NCBI GenBank assembly: GCA_963788975.1
Contig: CAWBIJ010000004.1
Coordinates: 1,054,001-1,118,000, forward strand
Direction of reading: 5' to 3'
DNA: 64,000 nucleotides
Source of the DNA: VRUE01 sp963788975
Lineage (GTDB): Bacteria; Actinomycetota; Thermoleophilia; Solirubrobacterales; 70-9
The notes under the pieces are model-generated. The model saw only the letters and a program-made list of their open reading frames with translations, was not told where the DNA came from and made no database searches. This document shows, piece after piece, positions 1 to 9,217 of the stretch. The first letter of the stretch is position 1, and every line of letters starts with the position of its first letter. Both the position numbers and the translations under genes were made by a program.

Positions 1-2
1 GC

Positions 3-1247
3 GCCAGCCTCGCAGGTTGCGCCACCGCGATTCAGCTCGGCCGCGCAGGCGCGACCGTCGCCCTGGTCGAGAAGAGCCCCGACCCACAGGCCTTCAAGCG
101 GATCTGCGGGCATTTCATCCAGGCCTCGGCGGCGCCGACCCTCGAACGCCTTGACCTACTCGAGCCGATCCTCGCCGCCGGCGGGATCCGCTCGCGGATC
201 GCCGCCTGGACGCGCTGGGGCTGGATCGACCCGCCGCCCAAGCGGGCTGGCTACGCGGTCAACCTGCGTCGCGAGCGGCTCGACCCGCTCGTGCGCGAGG
301 TTGCAGCGGCGACCCCGGGAGTCGAGCTGATGCTCGGCCACCCGGTGCAGGAGCTGCTGCGCGAGGACGGCGCGGTCACGGGCGTCGCCGTCGAAGACCG
401 GGAAGGCCGGCGCAGCGAGCTTCGTGCGCGCCTCGTCGTCGGCGCCGACGGTCGCGGCTCGGCGACCGCGGAGCTCGGCGGTCTCACCGGGAAGACCCTT
501 CCCCACGAGCGTTTCGTCTACGCCGCCTATTTCGAGGGCAGGCCCGACCCGCCCGACAGCGCACTCTGGTTCCTCGACCCGGACGTGGCGGCCTCCTTCC
601 CCACCGACGACGGCCTCACCCTTTACGCGGTCGTGCTCGCCAAGAATCGCTTGCCGGAGTTCAAGCGCGATCCGGGAGCCGCCCTCACCTCCTTCCTCGC
701 CGGCCTGCCCGACGCGCCGCCGGTTCGCTCGTCCCGCATCGTCGGCCCAGTGCTGGGCAAGATCGAGATGCCCAACCGGATCCGCGGCCCGGTCGCGCCG
801 GGACTGGCGCTGGTCGGCGACGCCGCGCTGGCGAGCGATCCGCTCTTCGGCATCGGCTGCGGTTGGGCTTTCCAGTCAGCCGAGTGGCTTGCCGACAGCG
901 TCTCCCCCGCCCTACAGGGTGTCGAGCCGCTCGAACGCGGCCTCAACCGCTACCGACGCCGCCACCGGCGCGAGCTGCGCGGTCATGCCTTCTTCATCCA
1001 CGACTACGCGACCGGCCGTCGCCTCAACCCCGCCGAGCGTCTCCTCTTCTCCGCCGCCGCCCGCGACCCGAAGCTAGCGCTGACCTTCGACGAATTCGGA
1101 ACCCGGCAGATCAAGCCGGCGAAGATGCTCGTGAAGGCCGTCCCTCGCACGCTCGCCGTCAGCCTGCGCCACGCATTGGGTCGAAGGCGACAGCGGCAAG
1201 ATCAAGGGACTCCCCCAATTTTCGACGACGCTGCTTCCGCTAGTTAG
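3..1247 (+). CDS. FAD-dependent oxidoreductase, 5' end cut by window
   Basis: The gene is open from the window edge in frame 3, so the first residues, including most of the dinucleotide-binding GxGxxG, are missing. The visible start (ASLAGCATAIQLGRAGATV, then LVEK) is the end of the Rossmann beta-alpha-beta unit. A DG motif (LVVGADGRGSA) and a GD motif (LVGDAALASDPLFGIGCGWA) follow, in the order seen in the PHBH-fold monooxygenase / geranylgeranyl-reductase superfamily. These enzymes bind FAD and oxidise or reduce small or lipid substrates; no substrate can be read here. The stop TAG is at 1245-1247. The convergent neighbour overlaps the last 8 bases, so the two genes share no spare sequence for terminators. 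It could equally be a halogenase-like or a reductase member. Confidence 0.82.
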   Translation, partial: ASLAGCATAIQLGRAGATVALVEKSPDPQAFKRICGHFIQASAAPTLERLDLLEPILAAGGIRSRIAAWTRWGWIDPPPKRAGYAVNLRRERLDPLVREVAAATPGVELMLGHPVQELLREDGAVTGVAVEDREGRRSELRARLVVGADGRGSATAELGGLTGKTLPHERFVYAAYFEGRPDPPDSALWFLDPDVAASFPTDDGLTLYAVVLAKNRLPEFKRDPGAALTSFLAGLPDAPPVRSSRIVGPVLGKIEMPNRIRGPVAPGLALVGDAALASDPLFGIGCGWAFQSAEWLADSVSPALQGVEPLERGLNRYRRRHRRELRGHAFFIHDYATGRRLNPAERLLFSAAARDPKLALTFDEFGTRQIKPAKMLVKAVPRTLAVSLRHALGRRRQRQDQGTPPIFDDAASAS

Positions 1248-1561
1248 CACTGATCCGGAAGAGGATCAGCAGCGCCGGCATAGCGCCAAAGATTGCGACC
1301 ACCGCGTCGGCCGGGGCGCCAAGCTCGCGGACGGCCTTCGCAAGGCGCAGCATCGCCTTGGCGAGCGTGGCAATGATCGCAATCAAAAGCACGATCGGGA
1401 TGTAGTCGAGCGCTTCCCAGGCACTGCGGTCGACGCTGAAAAGGCTGAGCCAATCGTCGGATCTCTCGACTCCGAACCAGTCGAAGAACATGAGCACGAA
1501 GAGCAGGATCGCCAAACCCCGCAATCTTCTTCTCGCCGTGGCTGATCCTGTCTAGGTCCAT
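1240..1561 (-). CDS. Small membrane protein, one-base frameshift near the N-terminus
   Basis: Two frames must be joined to give a sensible protein. The start MDLDRISHGEKKIAG reads from an ATG at 1561 with GAAAGGAC upstream as ribosome site. The remainder (LAILLFVLMFFDWFG onward) lies in the next frame, where the only local start would be a poor TTG at 1524. Dropping one T from the TTT at 1514-1516 joins them into about 106 aa. The product has a hydrophobic segment right after the N-terminus, a central one (YIPIVLLIAIIATLAKAML) and a third near the C-terminus, so it is probably an inner-membrane protein. I recognise no functional family. The break may be a sequencing error, because three similar one-base breaks occur elsewhere in the window. 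Confidence 0.6.
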
Positions 1562-1842
1562 CTGCCATGTCCTTTCTTGGCACTGAACAGCTGAATGCAG
1601 CAACGGTTACACCAAGGTTTCGGTCAGGTCTATTACAACCAGCCAACACGAGCCCAATGGAAGGCCCCTTTCCCGCTGTGTCATCGATAGACCGTACGCG
1701 CCTCCACTATCTCTTACGGCAGGTTTGTTTGTTGAACTTGACTGGGCGCTTCAAACTTAATGACTCGACGAAAGTCTGAGTCCAATATCAGCACCGGGTT
1801 ACGGTGCTTCTTCCGGATTGTTCGCGCCACCATCTTCATCGA
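1562..1842. other. Gene-free, AT-richer spacer
   Basis: This 281-bp stretch shows no convincing gene. A hand count of 1681-1740 gives 29 G+C of 60, against 38 of 60 at 5941-6000. Short open frames here lack ribosome sites and sensible composition. It adjoins the equally AT-rich small secreted gene and may be part of one transferred segment. Confidence 0.5.
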
Positions 1843-2316
1843 TTATCGAGGGCCCACGGGAGGCCAGACTCGGTGTCGAGAATAGCTCCCGTCATAGAGA
1901 ACCAAGCCGCGAATAGGACGCTTGAGTGTAACTACTCGTCGGAATCTAACGCCAACGTCGACGCAAGTAGGTCCTGGTTCTCCTAGACGCACTGAGCCCA
2001 CGATCTTCCTCGGTGCCGGAAACTTAGCGAACACGGTGATAATTGCTGAGTCGCTATAGATTGAAGACTCTTCAGTTACCTTTATACGATGAAGCTGTGG
2101 AGGAGCTTCTCCTGCGCAGTATCCAATCTTTACAGTGAGAGAGAAGCTGCGTTGCGCTCGATCGGACACTGGCACGGATTGTACTTTCCACGACACACGT
2201 TCAACCCTAGGAGGACCGACTACATAGCTCCAAGCCCCTGCGTTAGGCGTAACCGCTCCCCAAATGATAATAGCGGTGAATCCAGGAATGAGGAGGCAGG
2301 TGAGTTTGTGCCGCAT
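1843..2316 (-). CDS. Small exported protein coupled to the giant protease protein; candidate inhibitor/immunity partner
   Basis: The protein has about 157 aa, starting MRHKLTCLLIPGFTAIII: a basic N-terminus, a hydrophobic core and a probable signal-peptidase site near NAGAWS. The ATG at 2314-2316 overlaps the TAA of the upstream giant gene as TAATG, which is classic translational coupling. A GTG at 2325 would add three residues. The mature part looks beta-rich, with two Cys (GYCAGE and GPTCVDV) that could form a disulphide. No family is recognised. A hand count of 2041-2100 gives 24 G+C of 60, much lower than the surroundings. Position directly behind a C-terminal protease module, shared low GC and predicted export suggest a cognate inhibitor; that role is inference only. 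Confidence 0.6.
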   Translation of the reverse strand: MRHKLTCLLIPGFTAIIIWGAVTPNAGAWSYVVGPPRVERVSWKVQSVPVSDRAQRSFSLTVKIGYCAGEAPPQLHRIKVTEESSIYSDSAIITVFAKFPAPRKIVGSVRLGEPGPTCVDVGVRFRRVVTLKRPIRGLVLYDGSYSRHRVWPPVGPR

Positions 2317-5300
2317 TACTTCCACCGGACTAGATGGAGATTCCCGGTCGGCGTACCTAGCGCTGCGAAAATGCCTGGTGCCGCAGGATAGCCAGCACTT
2401 GGCAGCAGCGGCGTTATCCAGTTTTCCTTGGGCGGCGTTTCACCAGGTTTCCAGGGTTCTGCGCCTGCGGTCATGAGGCCAATGGCCCTGCCAGTTCCGG
2501 CCTCCCACACAGGAGAACCACTGTCTCCGCCAAGCGAGTACTCTTTGAATGGAACCTGCCACATTGTTGTATCGGTGCCTTCATATGCAAAAGCTTCTGG
2601 AGGACCGATCACCGGTCCACATCTGGTGTGATTGGAAGTTATGCCAGAGAAGCAAACGATCATCCCTGGCTGTGGGACCTTTGACTCGTTGATCCGAATG
2701 GATTGATCCCAAGTGTGATAAATCAGGCGTGGCGCAAATTCTGGGGAATCAAGCCTGGCGGCGATCGCATCCACCACGAAACCGCCACCAGTTTCTCTGT
2801 AGTTAGTTCTTCGGAACCAGCCCAGATGCTGAGTCTCTTCGTCATTGAGAACGTCGGGGGTTTGATGTTCTCGATAGGCTTTCCAACCCTCCTTAAAACA
2901 GTGACCAGCGGTGAGAATAAAGTGTCTGTAGCTCGGGCTGCCGGTCGCCGGATTGGTCCCTGCGGTATCCCAGGCACCAAAGCCTGTAGTGCATCCGTTA
3001 ACTTCTTCGTTTGCTGGGACAGGTTCACCACGCAGCAGATCACCCGCCTTCACCGGTCCGGTGAGGCGATCACGCCGGCGAGGCGCAATTCTGAACGAAT
3101 CGGCGTATGCAGTGATCGGGGCCTGTGCTCCATAGGTACCCGACAGAATGCTTTGCGCTTGCGTTGGATTCGTGGCACCTACTGAGACAGCGTTGCCTTT
3201 CACATCAATGCCCACGCGCGTAACGATCCCAGCTGTGCCACTGTGTTCGGCGATCCCAACTTGGAGGGACTCAAGTGCGTTCAGAGTGTGTTGAGGCTGA
3301 CTTGGAAACGCTCTGAGCCGGTCTGAGGGTACGAGAAGGGCACCGGAGGCTTTGAGCTGGGTCAAGCGATCCGTCTGGTTTGACGTGAATCCAGCGTGAA
3401 CCAAACCCCCTTGCCTGTGATCGACGTAATAGCCGGCGTATCCAACACCTTGAGATGCCGTCCAGCCAGGCAACGCGGTGGCCGCTTGCTCCACGTAGCG
3501 TTCGCGGAATTCCAGCTCGACGACATCTGCAGGGCGGAGTGGAACTCCCCACTTCTCCATTGTGGCCCTGGCGTAGGCATCCCCTTCGTACCACGCATTG
3601 ATCAGGTTAAAGATGCGTTCGTTGCGCTCGACCTCGTTTTTAACTGGGAAGACGACCTCCAGTCCGAATTCTTCGCGGAAGTCGAGGATCTGATGGAACT
3701 TCGGTGGGACCGGTGAGCCGGACGCGGGTGGCGGTGGCTCGGGGATGTCCACCCAAAAGCGCTCGCTACTGCTGTTGCCGATGCGATCGGTCGCGATGAC
3801 TTCGAGCTGGAGGTGGCCCGGCGGGTGCGAATCGGTGCTGGTGACCCACTGGTCGATGATCAGACCGTCGCACTCGACCCCTTCTTCTTGGGGGTCTTGC
3901 TCACAGGTCTCTTCGCTGACTAGTACGTCGCCATTAGCGATGACCTGGACCAAGGCGATTCCCTCTTTGGATTTGGCCTGCGATTCCAGCCAGTGATCGC
4001 CGTTCCAGATCGGCTCCGGTTTTTCCTTGTGGTCGTATAGCGTGCCCGCGAGTTTCAGTTCCGGTGGCAGCTCTTTATTCCACCACTTGAGGACCGAACC
4101 ATCGATGCCAATGTCGTAGACCAGGTGCTGGTCGTCAGGTGGGATCACCGTCGTGCGCCGCGGGTCGGTGTCCTTGTACTCGAAGTAAGTCGTTTTGGCG
4201 TTGGAACCCTCTGGCGCCACCTCGACCGATTTGACCCGCCCGTAGGCATCGTATTCGACCTCGGCCCAGGTGCCGTTTGGCAGCGTGACTTTCGTCATCC
4301 GACCGCTTCCGTCTTGCTCGTAGGTCGTCTCCCCCTCCGGGCCGTCGTGGGAGACAAGGGCATCGTCTTCGTGTTCGTAAGTGTGCTCCCCGGCGGCGTT
4401 GCCAGAGACGCCGACGATCAGGCCGCCTTCCGATTCAACCTCGACGGCAGGGTCGCCGTCAGACAGCTCGATCGGCTCAGCTTCCACCGGCGCGTAGTTC
4501 GCGGTGAGCCAGCGCTGGATGCGGTGGTTGTTGACGTCGGCTACCCAGAGGCTCCCCTTGGAGTCGGTCTCGATCCCCAGTGGGATGGCAAATTTGAACT
4601 GGCCAGGACCCGAGCCGTTGGAGCCGAACTGCTTGACGTATTTGCCTTCGGAGTCGAAGAGCTGGATACGGTGATTGGTCTGGTCGCCGACCCAGACATT
4701 GCCTTTGTTATCGACCTCGACCCCGTCCGGGCGATTGAATTGTCCAGCTCCTGCTCCGAAGGAACCGAACTGGAAGAGGAATTTGCCGTCGGGCCCGAAG
4801 ACGTTGACCCGGTTGTTAGTCCAGTCAGCTGCCCAGATCCTTCCATCAGGACCGACATCAATCCCGGTGCAGCGGCCGAACTGCCCTTCTCCGGACCCTT
4901 TCGAGCCCACGACTTCAATGAATTTGCCTTCCTCGTCGAAACGCTGGATACGGCCGTTGAAGCTGTCGCAAACCCAGACGTCGCCAGCGAAGTCTGTGGT
5001 GACTGCTTCGGGCCTGTTGAGTTGGCCAGTTTCCCCGATCTGGGTGATGAACTCGCCCTGTGGGTCGAACTTTTCCACCCGGTAGTTTTCCCGGTCTGCG
5101 ACCAGCAAGTTGCCGTCGCGATCGACCGCGATCGACGCTGGTTCCATGAACTCCCCTTGTCCTTCACCGTATTTGCCGAACTGGAAGAGGAATTTGCCGT
5201 CGGGGCTGAACTTCTGGATGCGGGCGTTCAAGCGGTCTGCAACCCAGAGGCTGCCACCGAGCCCGACCGCCACGTCGGCGGGTGCCCTCAGCTGACCGTC

Positions 5301-8300
5301 GCCTTCACCCACTGAGCCGAAGGAGCTGTGAAAGGCCGGCGCCTTGACCGGCACCTGCCAGCGCTGGATGCGATGGTTGCTGACGTCTGCAACCCAGAGG
5401 CTGCCCTTGCCATCGGTCTCGATCCCCAGCGGGTAGGCGAAGCTGAACTGGCCCTCGCCTGAGCCATAGGAGCCGAACTTGGCGATGAATTTCGCTCCCG
5501 AGTCGAACTGCTGCACTCGGTTGTTCGACTGGTCGCCGACCCAGACGTTGCCTTCCTTGTCGACGTCGACTGTGTCGGGATGGTTGAAGTAGCCGTCGCC
5601 GGTGCCATACAGGCCAAAGGAAAAGAGCCATGCGCCGGCTTCTGAGAAGACGCTTACGCGGTTGTTGGTCCAGTCGGCGACCCAGACCTTGCCTTCACCA
5701 ACATCGAGGCCGGCGGACTCGCCAAACTGCCCATTGCCCGAACCAGATGAGCCGACTGCCTGGACGAATTTGCCACTGGGGTCGAAGCGCTGGATGCGGC
5801 CGCTGTAGTCACTGACCCAGGCATTGCCCTGGGCGTCGATCGCGACGCCCCTCGGGCCCCAGCCTGAGAACTGCCCGTCGCCGCTGCCCTGTGAGCCGAA
5901 CTTGAGCAGAAATTTGCCGCTGGGGTCGAACTTCTGCACCCTGCGGTTGCCGCTGTCTGTGACCCAGAGGTTGCCCTGAGAATCGATCGCGATCGCGGTG
6001 GGGCCCGCGAACTGGCCATCTTCTTTGCCGCTGGTGCCGAACTTGGCGAGGAATTTGCCGTCGGGGCTGAACTTCTGGATGCGGTTGTTTGACTTGTCGG
6101 CGACCCAGAGGTTGCCGGCCGAGTCGACGGCGACGTCCGCTGGAGATTTGAGCTGGCCGTCGGCACTGCCGTTTTTGCCGAAGGAGCTGGCGTAGGTCGG
6201 TTTCTCGATAAGGCCGCTGTCGATCTCCAGTTCGTTTGGATCGGCAGCGAAGGTCGCCGGGTCCTGCACCTCGATCTCGGCCAGCTCGTCGGCCTCATAG
6301 ACGTAGTCGACCTTGGCATAGCCCTCGGTGCGAAGCGCCTCGGTGCGGCCGTCTTCGTTGAAGGCGACCGAGGTGGCCGATTCCCCCGTCTCGTCGGTCA
6401 GCTCATAGCCGCCGTCTGGCTCCTTGGCGATCGTCGCCTGCAGCTCGGGATCGAACTCCTCCTCGCCGGCTTTGGCCGGCAGCTCTACGCCATCCTCAAG
6501 GGCTCCGCTCGCGTCGAGCAGGTCGGCTTCGCTCGGAGGGCCTTCACCTCCCTCGGGATCGAGCTCCGGCGTCTCGGCGAGGGTCCAGCCGTCTCCCCAC
6601 TCGGTGCTCTCGGAGTCGGGCAGCTGCGAGTTGTAGAAGCGTTCCAGCTCGAGGTCGACCGCAGCTCCCTGCACCTCGAAGTCGCGCTCGCGGTAGACGA
6701 GGCTGCCGTTCATCACGTTGACCGCGAGTTCGGGACGGGCGGGATGCTCTTCTTCGGCTTCGTTACCGAGCCCGTCGGGAAGCGGGAAGTAGTGCATCAC
6801 GTACTCGTCCTTTATCCCGGTCGCTGGGAAGTATTCGAACTCGATGTGGCGCACGTGTTCGTTACCGGCGAAGTCGACCGCAGTGATTTCCAGCGTGTGC
6901 ATGCCGGCGGTCTCGATTCCACTCAGCCCGAGGGTGTAGGTGACATTCAGTTTGCAGCTGGTCGCTGGACAGGAAGGCAGCGGTTCCCAGGAAACGTCCA
7001 TCTCTTCTTTGTCGAGGGAGACCCTGATGTCTTTGACGCCGGAGCGCTTGGTCAGATTACTTTCCGTACTGCCGTCGGTGGTTTTGATTGTGAGGTTGTA
7101 GACGGGGAGGGGGAGCGTCTCGGCTCCGTCTTTGCTCTCTTCACTGCCTTTCTCATCAGTGGCGTTGGCGAGCTGGCCTTCCAGAGTGATTTCCGGGGAG
7201 GTGCGGTCGACCATGGTCGGGCCGATCGAGTATGGGCCCCAAGCCTTGCCGGTGGGGTCTTCAGTGCTCGCGTTCAGTGTTCTTATGCCTTCTCCGAGAC
7301 TTTTGCTAGTGAAGTCGAATTTCGCTTCCGCCGCGGTTGGGCAGCGGTGGGCGGAGAGGCCGGTGCAACCGCCGATGTTGTCGTGAATGGGCGCATATGA
7401 CTCCGGATGAAGAGAGATTCTGCGGACTCCGAGACCGGCATCGCTCGCTTTGACAGTGATCGACAGAGGCACTTTGTCGCTGAACCATTTGTTCGGGACG
7501 ATGCCCGAGACCGAGTCGATTACCGGGTATTGCCAATCGTCGAGCCACACAACCACACCGCCGACGTAGAGATCGCGCCAGCAGGGGATGCTGTAGGAGC
7601 TGTTGCCCCCGCCGGTCGAGAGGCCGAGGATGAAGGACTCTCCCCAGGATTGGATGTCGACCGAGCCGACTTCGGCCGCCTGGTTGTTGAGGACGCGGTT
7701 CCATTTGCCCTGGTACCACATGCCGACGTAGTCGTGGGGCTTGGGGTATTTGGAGCGGTGACAGTTGCTGTAGTCCTGGCGAACGAACGGATTCGCCCAG
7801 GCGTTGACGAGGTAGCTGTTCGCGTTCGGCGCCGAGTAGATCCAGCGGCCGTACTGCTGTTCCCAGTGAGTGCCGCTGGGCATCGATACGAACAGGCCGC
7901 GGTTCGAGCCGCCCCAGCAGTAGTAGATGCAGTAGGTGTTGCCGTGGACCCAGGAGTGGGTCTCGTCATATTTCCAGGAGCCATTGGTCAGCGCGGCGAG
8001 GCCGCCCCCGCTGAACCAACTCAACCCCGGGTTGATCCAGTCCTCAAAGATGGCCGGGTCGACCAGCAATGGATAGGCGACATCGGCTTCGCGGTGGGGC
8101 ACATGTAGGACGAGATCGTCACTCTCGACCTCCATCTCGACCGGGACCTCGCTGCCCTGGGCGTCAACCGCATAAGGGACCGGGACGGAGGCGATCCCCT
8201 CTTCGCCCTTGACGATCTTGGCGCCGCCGAAGCTGTCGGAGCGCAGCTCGGCGCCTTCAGGCATCTCAAGGTGGAAGCGCAGCACCTCGGGGCTCTCGGC

Positions 8301-9095
8301 TGAGCGCAGGAGATCGAAGATCTCCACCCCGCCAGCGATCGGCGAGATCAGGCGGTCGACGTCGCTGTCAGGTCCGAGCGCTTCGGGATAGAAGGCGTTC
8401 TTGTCACCGAGGAGCTGCGCGGTGCTCTCGTCGGTGGTGGCCAAGCCTGAAACCGCGAGACCTTCCTCGCCGATCTCCACGGGCCGATTGGCTAAGGCAG
8501 GGATTCGAACATCGACAAGAGGGTTGATCGGTTCGAACCCGCCGGTGATCGGCTCGAGGCCCAGGTCCACCTTGCGCAGCTCGCCGCTCTCGTTCTCGGT
8601 CCTGACCGGCATGCTTGCGTCGAGCAGGAGCTCGTTCCCTTCGTCCTTGACGGTTGCGGCGACTTCGTCCTCGCCGAGGGGGCGTACGAGCTGGGCGTCG
8701 CTGAGGAACCTCGCTGGTTCATTGTTCAACTTCTCGAGCTCGGCGGAGAAGGTGGCGAGCAATAGCTCGCCAGCCTCGGCGACGGAGAGGCGGGCGAAGG
8801 CGTAGCGGGATTCTTCCCGCTGGCGAGCGGCCTCGGGGCTCTCCAACCAGCGCTGGCGTTCAGCGTCTTCGCGTTCGGCCGTCTCGATCCCCTCGCGCAT
8901 GTCTTCGGCGTCAGGAAGCTGGACCGATTCCGCCTCGACCGACGCGGGCGCTTCGGCTGGGAGCTCCGGTGAGGGCTCAGCAGCCAGCACCGGGACCGCC
9001 GAGCTGATCAGCAGAAGGGCAGCGAAAAGGGTCGCCTGGTACGCGCGACTCCTCGCGCCACCTCCCCTGCTGACTCTCCCCATGGTGCCTTTCAT
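2316..9095 (-). CDS. Giant secreted NHL-propeller / RHS-like protein ending in an S1 serine protease
   Basis: Of 2259 aa. Residues about 19-38 form a signal peptide or N-terminal anchor. About 40-800 are Glu-rich and beta-rich with no clear family, and include a wall-protein-like stretch. About 780-965 hold an RHS-N-like region (VDLELERFYNSQLPD). About 968-1255 and 1256-1531 are two blocks of six NHL repeats, each ending KGSLWVADV, NHRIQRW. About 1560-1630 hold YD/RHS-type repeats (EVEYDAYGRVKSVEV). About 1800-2010 resemble the pro-region of alpha-lytic-type proteases (GYAGYYVDHRQGGLV). About 2030-2250 form a chymotrypsin-fold domain with His2065 (LTAGHC), Asp2109 (VVDAIA) and Ser2192 (GGDSGSP), a complete triad. 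ATG 9095 has no ribosome site; the Met at 9083, behind GAAAGG, may be the true start. The last third is AT-richer than the rest. The likely role is an exported, self-processing protease or effector. Target unknown. Confidence 0.85.
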   Translation of the reverse strand: MKGTMGRVSRGGGARSRAYQATLFAALLLISSAVPVLAAEPSPELPAEAPASVEAESVQLPDAEDMREGIETAEREDAERQRWLESPEAARQREESRYAFARLSVAEAGELLLATFSAELEKLNNEPARFLSDAQLVRPLGEDEVAATVKDEGNELLLDASMPVRTENESGELRKVDLGLEPITGGFEPINPLVDVRIPALANRPVEIGEEGLAVSGLATTDESTAQLLGDKNAFYPEALGPDSDVDRLISPIAGGVEIFDLLRSAESPEVLRFHLEMPEGAELRSDSFGGAKIVKGEEGIASVPVPYAVDAQGSEVPVEMEVESDDLVLHVPHREADVAYPLLVDPAIFEDWINPGLSWFSGGGLAALTNGSWKYDETHSWVHGNTYCIYYCWGGSNRGLFVSMPSGTHWEQQYGRWIYSAPNANSYLVNAWANPFVRQDYSNCHRSKYPKPHDYVGMWYQGKWNRVLNNQAAEVGSVDIQSWGESFILGLSTGGGNSSYSIPCWRDLYVGGVVVWLDDWQYPVIDSVSGIVPNKWFSDKVPLSITVKASDAGLGVRRISLHPESYAPIHDNIGGCTGLSAHRCPTAAEAKFDFTSKSLGEGIRTLNASTEDPTGKAWGPYSIGPTMVDRTSPEITLEGQLANATDEKGSEESKDGAETLPLPVYNLTIKTTDGSTESNLTKRSGVKDIRVSLDKEEMDVSWEPLPSCPATSCKLNVTYTLGLSGIETAGMHTLEITAVDFAGNEHVRHIEFEYFPATGIKDEYVMHYFPLPDGLGNEAEEEHPARPELAVNVMNGSLVYRERDFEVQGAAVDLELERFYNSQLPDSESTEWGDGWTLAETPELDPEGGEGPPSEADLLDASGALEDGVELPAKAGEEEFDPELQATIAKEPDGGYELTDETGESATSVAFNEDGRTEALRTEGYAKVDYVYEADELAEIEVQDPATFAADPNELEIDSGLIEKPTYASSFGKNGSADGQLKSPADVAVDSAGNLWVADKSNNRIQKFSPDGKFLAKFGTSGKEDGQFAGPTAIAIDSQGNLWVTDSGNRRVQKFDPSGKFLLKFGSQGSGDGQFSGWGPRGVAIDAQGNAWVSDYSGRIQRFDPSGKFVQAVGSSGSGNGQFGESAGLDVGEGKVWVADWTNNRVSVFSEAGAWLFSFGLYGTGDGYFNHPDTVDVDKEGNVWVGDQSNNRVQQFDSGAKFIAKFGSYGSGEGQFSFAYPLGIETDGKGSLWVADVSNHRIQRWQVPVKAPAFHSSFGSVGEGDGQLRAPADVAVGLGGSLWVADRLNARIQKFSPDGKFLFQFGKYGEGQGEFMEPASIAVDRDGNLLVADRENYRVEKFDPQGEFITQIGETGQLNRPEAVTTDFAGDVWVCDSFNGRIQRFDEEGKFIEVVGSKGSGEGQFGRCTGIDVGPDGRIWAADWTNNRVNVFGPDGKFLFQFGSFGAGAGQFNRPDGVEVDNKGNVWVGDQTNHRIQLFDSEGKYVKQFGSNGSGPGQFKFAIPLGIETDSKGSLWVADVNNHRIQRWLTANYAPVEAEPIELSDGDPAVEVESEGGLIVGVSGNAAGEHTYEHEDDALVSHDGPEGETTYEQDGSGRMTKVTLPNGTWAEVEYDAYGRVKSVEVAPEGSNAKTTYFEYKDTDPRRTTVIPPDDQHLVYDIGIDGSVLKWWNKELPPELKLAGTLYDHKEKPEPIWNGDHWLESQAKSKEGIALVQVIANGDVLVSEETCEQDPQEEGVECDGLIIDQWVTSTDSHPPGHLQLEVIATDRIGNSSSERFWVDIPEPPPPASGSPVPPKFHQILDFREEFGLEVVFPVKNEVERNERIFNLINAWYEGDAYARATMEKWGVPLRPADVVELEFRERYVEQAATALPGWTASQGVGYAGYYVDHRQGGLVHAGFTSNQTDRLTQLKASGALLVPSDRLRAFPSQPQHTLNALESLQVGIAEHSGTAGIVTRVGIDVKGNAVSVGATNPTQAQSILSGTYGAQAPITAYADSFRIAPRRRDRLTGPVKAGDLLRGEPVPANEEVNGCTTGFGAWDTAGTNPATGSPSYRHFILTAGHCFKEGWKAYREHQTPDVLNDEETQHLGWFRRTNYRETGGGFVVDAIAARLDSPEFAPRLIYHTWDQSIRINESKVPQPGMIVCFSGITSNHTRCGPVIGPPEAFAYEGTDTTMWQVPFKEYSLGGDSGSPVWEAGTGRAIGLMTAGAEPWKPGETPPKENWITPLLPSAGYPAAPGIFAALGTPTGNLHLVRWK

Positions 9096-9181
9096 TACAG
9101 CGAGCTTGCGAAATGTTCTGTCTAACAGACAAAAGAATCCTATGTCACGATCCAGCGGAGTGTCAGCTGCGTAAACTTACC

Positions 9182-9210
9182 TTGAAGTGACCTGTTTAGT
9201 CAATTACTCT
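9182..9210 (+). promoter_or_regulatory. Promoter for a leaderless transcript
   Basis: The -35 box TTGAAG (9182-9187), a 17-bp spacer and the -10 box TACTCT (9205-9210) are followed by 7 nt and the ATG at 9218. Transcription would therefore start at or next to the start codon. There is no ribosome-binding sequence before the ATG, which fits. Confidence 0.65.
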
Positions 9211-9217
9211 TGTCTAG

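Noticed and set aside
4125..5315. 396-codon plus-strand frame over the NHL repeats
   Set aside because: Mirrors the repeat structure of the real minus-strand gene and has no family of its own.
4500..6194. Possible tandem-repeat or CRISPR locus in DNA
   Set aside because: The periodicity is that of NHL protein repeats in a continuous reading frame.
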